A DNA stretch of 6,376 nt from Bifidobacterium breve (GTDB lineage: Bacteria; Actinomycetota; Acidimicrobiia; IMCC26256; PALSA-555), in NCBI GenBank assembly GCA_945889545.1, contig CAMDCC010000182.1, forward strand, positions 1 to 6,376. Direction: 5' to 3'. This document shows, piece by piece, positions 5,211 to 6,376 of the stretch; the first letter of the stretch is position 1, and every line of letters begins with the position of its first letter. A model generated the notes under the pieces. The model saw only the letters and a program-made list of their open reading frames with translations. It was not told where the DNA came from and searched no databases. The position numbers and the translations under genes are program-made.

Positions 5211-5349
5211 GATCTCCTGGACCAGTGCGGGCGCGAGCCTCCCAGACTTGACGACGCGTGACCCGCACCGGTGTCGTCACCCTGACAGACAAAGGCGGCG
5301 GTAGCGTCACACGCTGACGACCACGGGGGCCTCGTCACGGGGGGTTTGG

Positions 5350-5763
5350 GTGGCCAAGCCGGCGAAGCGCACCATCACGAAGGCGGCGGCGCTGTTCCCC
5401 GGGCCCGACGGCCGCGCCAACGTCGGCCTCGGCCTCGGGACGCTGTCCAGCGGCGCCGGAGCAAGGGCCGCCGCACGCGACCTCCCCGCATTCATGGACA
5501 CCCTCCGCGACCTCGGGCTCCTCGGAGCTGCCACGCCCGCACCCATCCTTGGTGGGTGGCGGGACGCGAAGCGGCTGATCATCCGCTTCAGCTTTGGTAC
5601 CGATTCGGACGCAGGTCATAGCCGTGCTCAGCGATGGTGGAGGCGTGGACGATGGCTGCTCCCGGGGCGGCAACGCCGCGGCGGTACGTCTCGACGATCG
5701 CATCGAGCGTGGCGCGAGGTCGGCGTCGCTGCGCACGGAAGACTCGTGACGCGTCGATCATGA
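5350..5763 (+). CDS. Unrecognised small ORF, coding-like only in its 5' part (about 5350-5590), probably 3'-truncated
   Basis: The first 75-80 codons have very strong G/C third-position bias and a sensible composition. They give MAKPAKRTITKAAALFPGPD, then GRANVGLGLGTLSSGAGARA and ARDLPAFMDTLRDLGLLGAA, with a basic N-terminus, a Gly/Ala stretch and an amphipathic helix. The GTG at 5350 has a G-rich SD (GGGGGG, 5339-5344) 5 nt upstream. Beyond about residue 80 the frame turns Arg/Trp-rich (RAQRWWRRGRW) and runs antisense through the conserved C-terminus of the methylase for 176 bp. That part is probably not native. I know no family for the N-terminal part. It may be the 5' piece of a gene cut off at a junction near 5585-5600, or a chance frame opposite high-G+C DNA. 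Confidence 0.4.
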   Translation: MAKPAKRTITKAAALFPGPDGRANVGLGLGTLSSGAGARAAARDLPAFMDTLRDLGLLGAATPAPILGGWRDAKRLIIRFSFGTDSDAGHSRAQRWWRRGRWLLPGRQRRGGTSRRSHRAWREVGVAAHGRLVTRRS

Positions 5764-6376
5764 GAACGTGCTCAGGAGAGCGCTTCGAACGGCTCATCAC
5801 GATGATCGCGGACTCGGTCACGCGTGGGGCAATCGCGTCGTTGAGGCGCCTGGCGGGAAGCAACGGTTCGTCCGGTGAGCACCAGACCACGGCCTCGATG
5901 AGGTCGGCTTCGATGAAGGCCTTGCGAATGTCGGTTTCGGAGGACGTGCCGCAGCTCTGCGCGGCGCGGCTCAGCGCTCCCACCCCAAGCACGACCGCCA
6001 GCCGTGCTTCGGGCTTCATCGACGCGACGCAGTGTTGTACCCAGCCCCAGTCGGCGTATTCCGCCGGCGGAATGCCGTAGCCGAACCGGCCGAAACGATC
6101 ATTTCGGTACACGGCTGGGTCGACCCTCTGCTCCCAGACCGGGTTCGCGACCACGACGTCGAAGGTGCGGAGTCGGTCGCCCTCAACGAATGCCGGTTCT
6201 TGCAGTGTGTCTCCACGAGCGAGGACGACGTCGGCGGGCCCCCGCGAGAGGACGATGCGGCCGAGCGCGCAGGCGAGCGGGTCGATCTCCTGACCGAAGA
6301 GTCGGAGTCTTGCCGAACCGTTCGATCCGGCTTTGGTCGACGCCGCGCCGCGCGCCGCGCGCCGCAACATCCCGGC
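5588..6376 (-). CDS. N6-adenine DNA methylase (HsdM-like), C-terminal 262 residues, start outside the window, diverged catalytic motif
   Basis: Adenine methylases of this type modify DNA for type I-like restriction-modification using S-adenosylmethionine. At the window edge the protein reads AGMLRRAA, the tail of motif I (the usual GSGGML), so the SAM-binding N-terminus lies outside. Then come LFGQEIDPLACALGRIVL (26-43), RGDTLQEP (54-61), FDVVVANPVWEQ (72-83), FGRFGYGIPPAEYADWGWVQ (95-114), RLAVVLGVGALSR (125-137), TDIRKAFIEADLIEAVVW (148-165), LMIDASR (205-211) and GYDLRPNRY (252-260). This order is that of HsdM-type enzymes. Motif IV is NPVW instead of NPP(F/Y/W), and the usual LPENLFYNT-APGI segment is replaced by divergent, longer sequence (about 166-188). 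The protein stops two residues after the NRY block. It may be inactive or a decayed specialised variant. No specificity (HsdS) or restriction subunit is seen. Confidence 0.85.
   Translation of the reverse strand, partial: AGMLRRAARGAASTKAGSNGSARLRLFGQEIDPLACALGRIVLSRGPADVVLARGDTLQEPAFVEGDRLRTFDVVVANPVWEQRVDPAVYRNDRFGRFGYGIPPAEYADWGWVQHCVASMKPEARLAVVLGVGALSRAAQSCGTSSETDIRKAFIEADLIEAVVWCSPDEPLLPARRLNDAIAPRVTESAIIVMSRSKRSPEHVLMIDASRVFRAQRRRPRATLDAIVETYRRGVAAPGAAIVHASTIAEHGYDLRPNRYQS

Noticed and set aside
5248..5253. TTGACG resembling a -35 box for the ORF at 5350
   Set aside because: No -10-like hexamer lies 16-18 bp downstream.
5307..5736. Minus-strand open frames opposite the ORF at 5350
   Set aside because: Third-position bias is weaker than on the plus strand and the products are Arg/Pro/Ala or Glu/Gly low-complexity with no motifs.
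1..6376. tRNA/rRNA genes, CRISPR array, transposase or IS ends, replication origin
   Set aside because: Looked for on both strands. No cloverleaf, regularly spaced repeats, DDE or recombinase motifs, or iteron clusters were seen.

Overview
The window is about two-thirds G+C. Its real genes have strongly G/C-biased third codon positions, and GTG starts and weak or absent Shine-Dalgarno (SD) sequences are common. Together with an Mcr-type CoA racemase, a nitrobindin-like protein and VapC/MNT-type toxin relatives, this points to an actinomycete (Actinomycetota). An environmental lineage such as Acidimicrobiia is possible, but that is inference. No RNA genes, CRISPR array, IS element or replication origin were seen.

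Left half (1-3613), mostly intact metabolic and repair genes. On the minus strand, the first 161 codons of an alpha-methylacyl-CoA racemase (CaiB/BaiF, class III CoA-transferase fold) run off the left edge, from a GTG start with a strong SD. Next on the plus strand is a PIN-domain (VapC-type) toxin remnant that lacks its N-terminus. It is followed by a complete exodeoxyribonuclease III (xth) with all catalytic residues. xth converges on a nitrobindin-like heme beta-barrel gene across a compact inverted repeat. The nitrobindin gene diverges from a complete carotenoid oxygenase with all four iron-binding histidines. Only 17 bp separate the two start codons, and reverse-overlapping -10-like hexamers sit between them.

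Right half (3621-6376), accessory material. The carotenoid oxygenase converges, with a 7-bp gap, on a minus-strand two-gene unit: an Asp-rich small protein whose frame overlaps a downstream MNT/AbiEii-like nucleotidyltransferase by 158 bp. Divergent from it is a translationally coupled pair, a DUF3467-like protein and a 60-residue charged protein. Then come a frameshifted excisionase-type helix-turn-helix gene, an unrecognised small ORF that loses its coding character where it meets the next gene, and the 3' part of an N6-adenine DNA methylase. The methylase reads NPVW where NPP(F/Y/W) is expected.

The right half therefore looks like a pocket of toxin-antitoxin-like, DNA-modification and small-regulator genes, several of them broken. 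It is more likely a decaying defence or mobile-gene hotspot than one intact system. The two units most worth study as possibly functional are the overlapping Asp-rich/nucleotidyltransferase pair and the DUF3467/60-residue pair, which share a 209-bp divergent control region.
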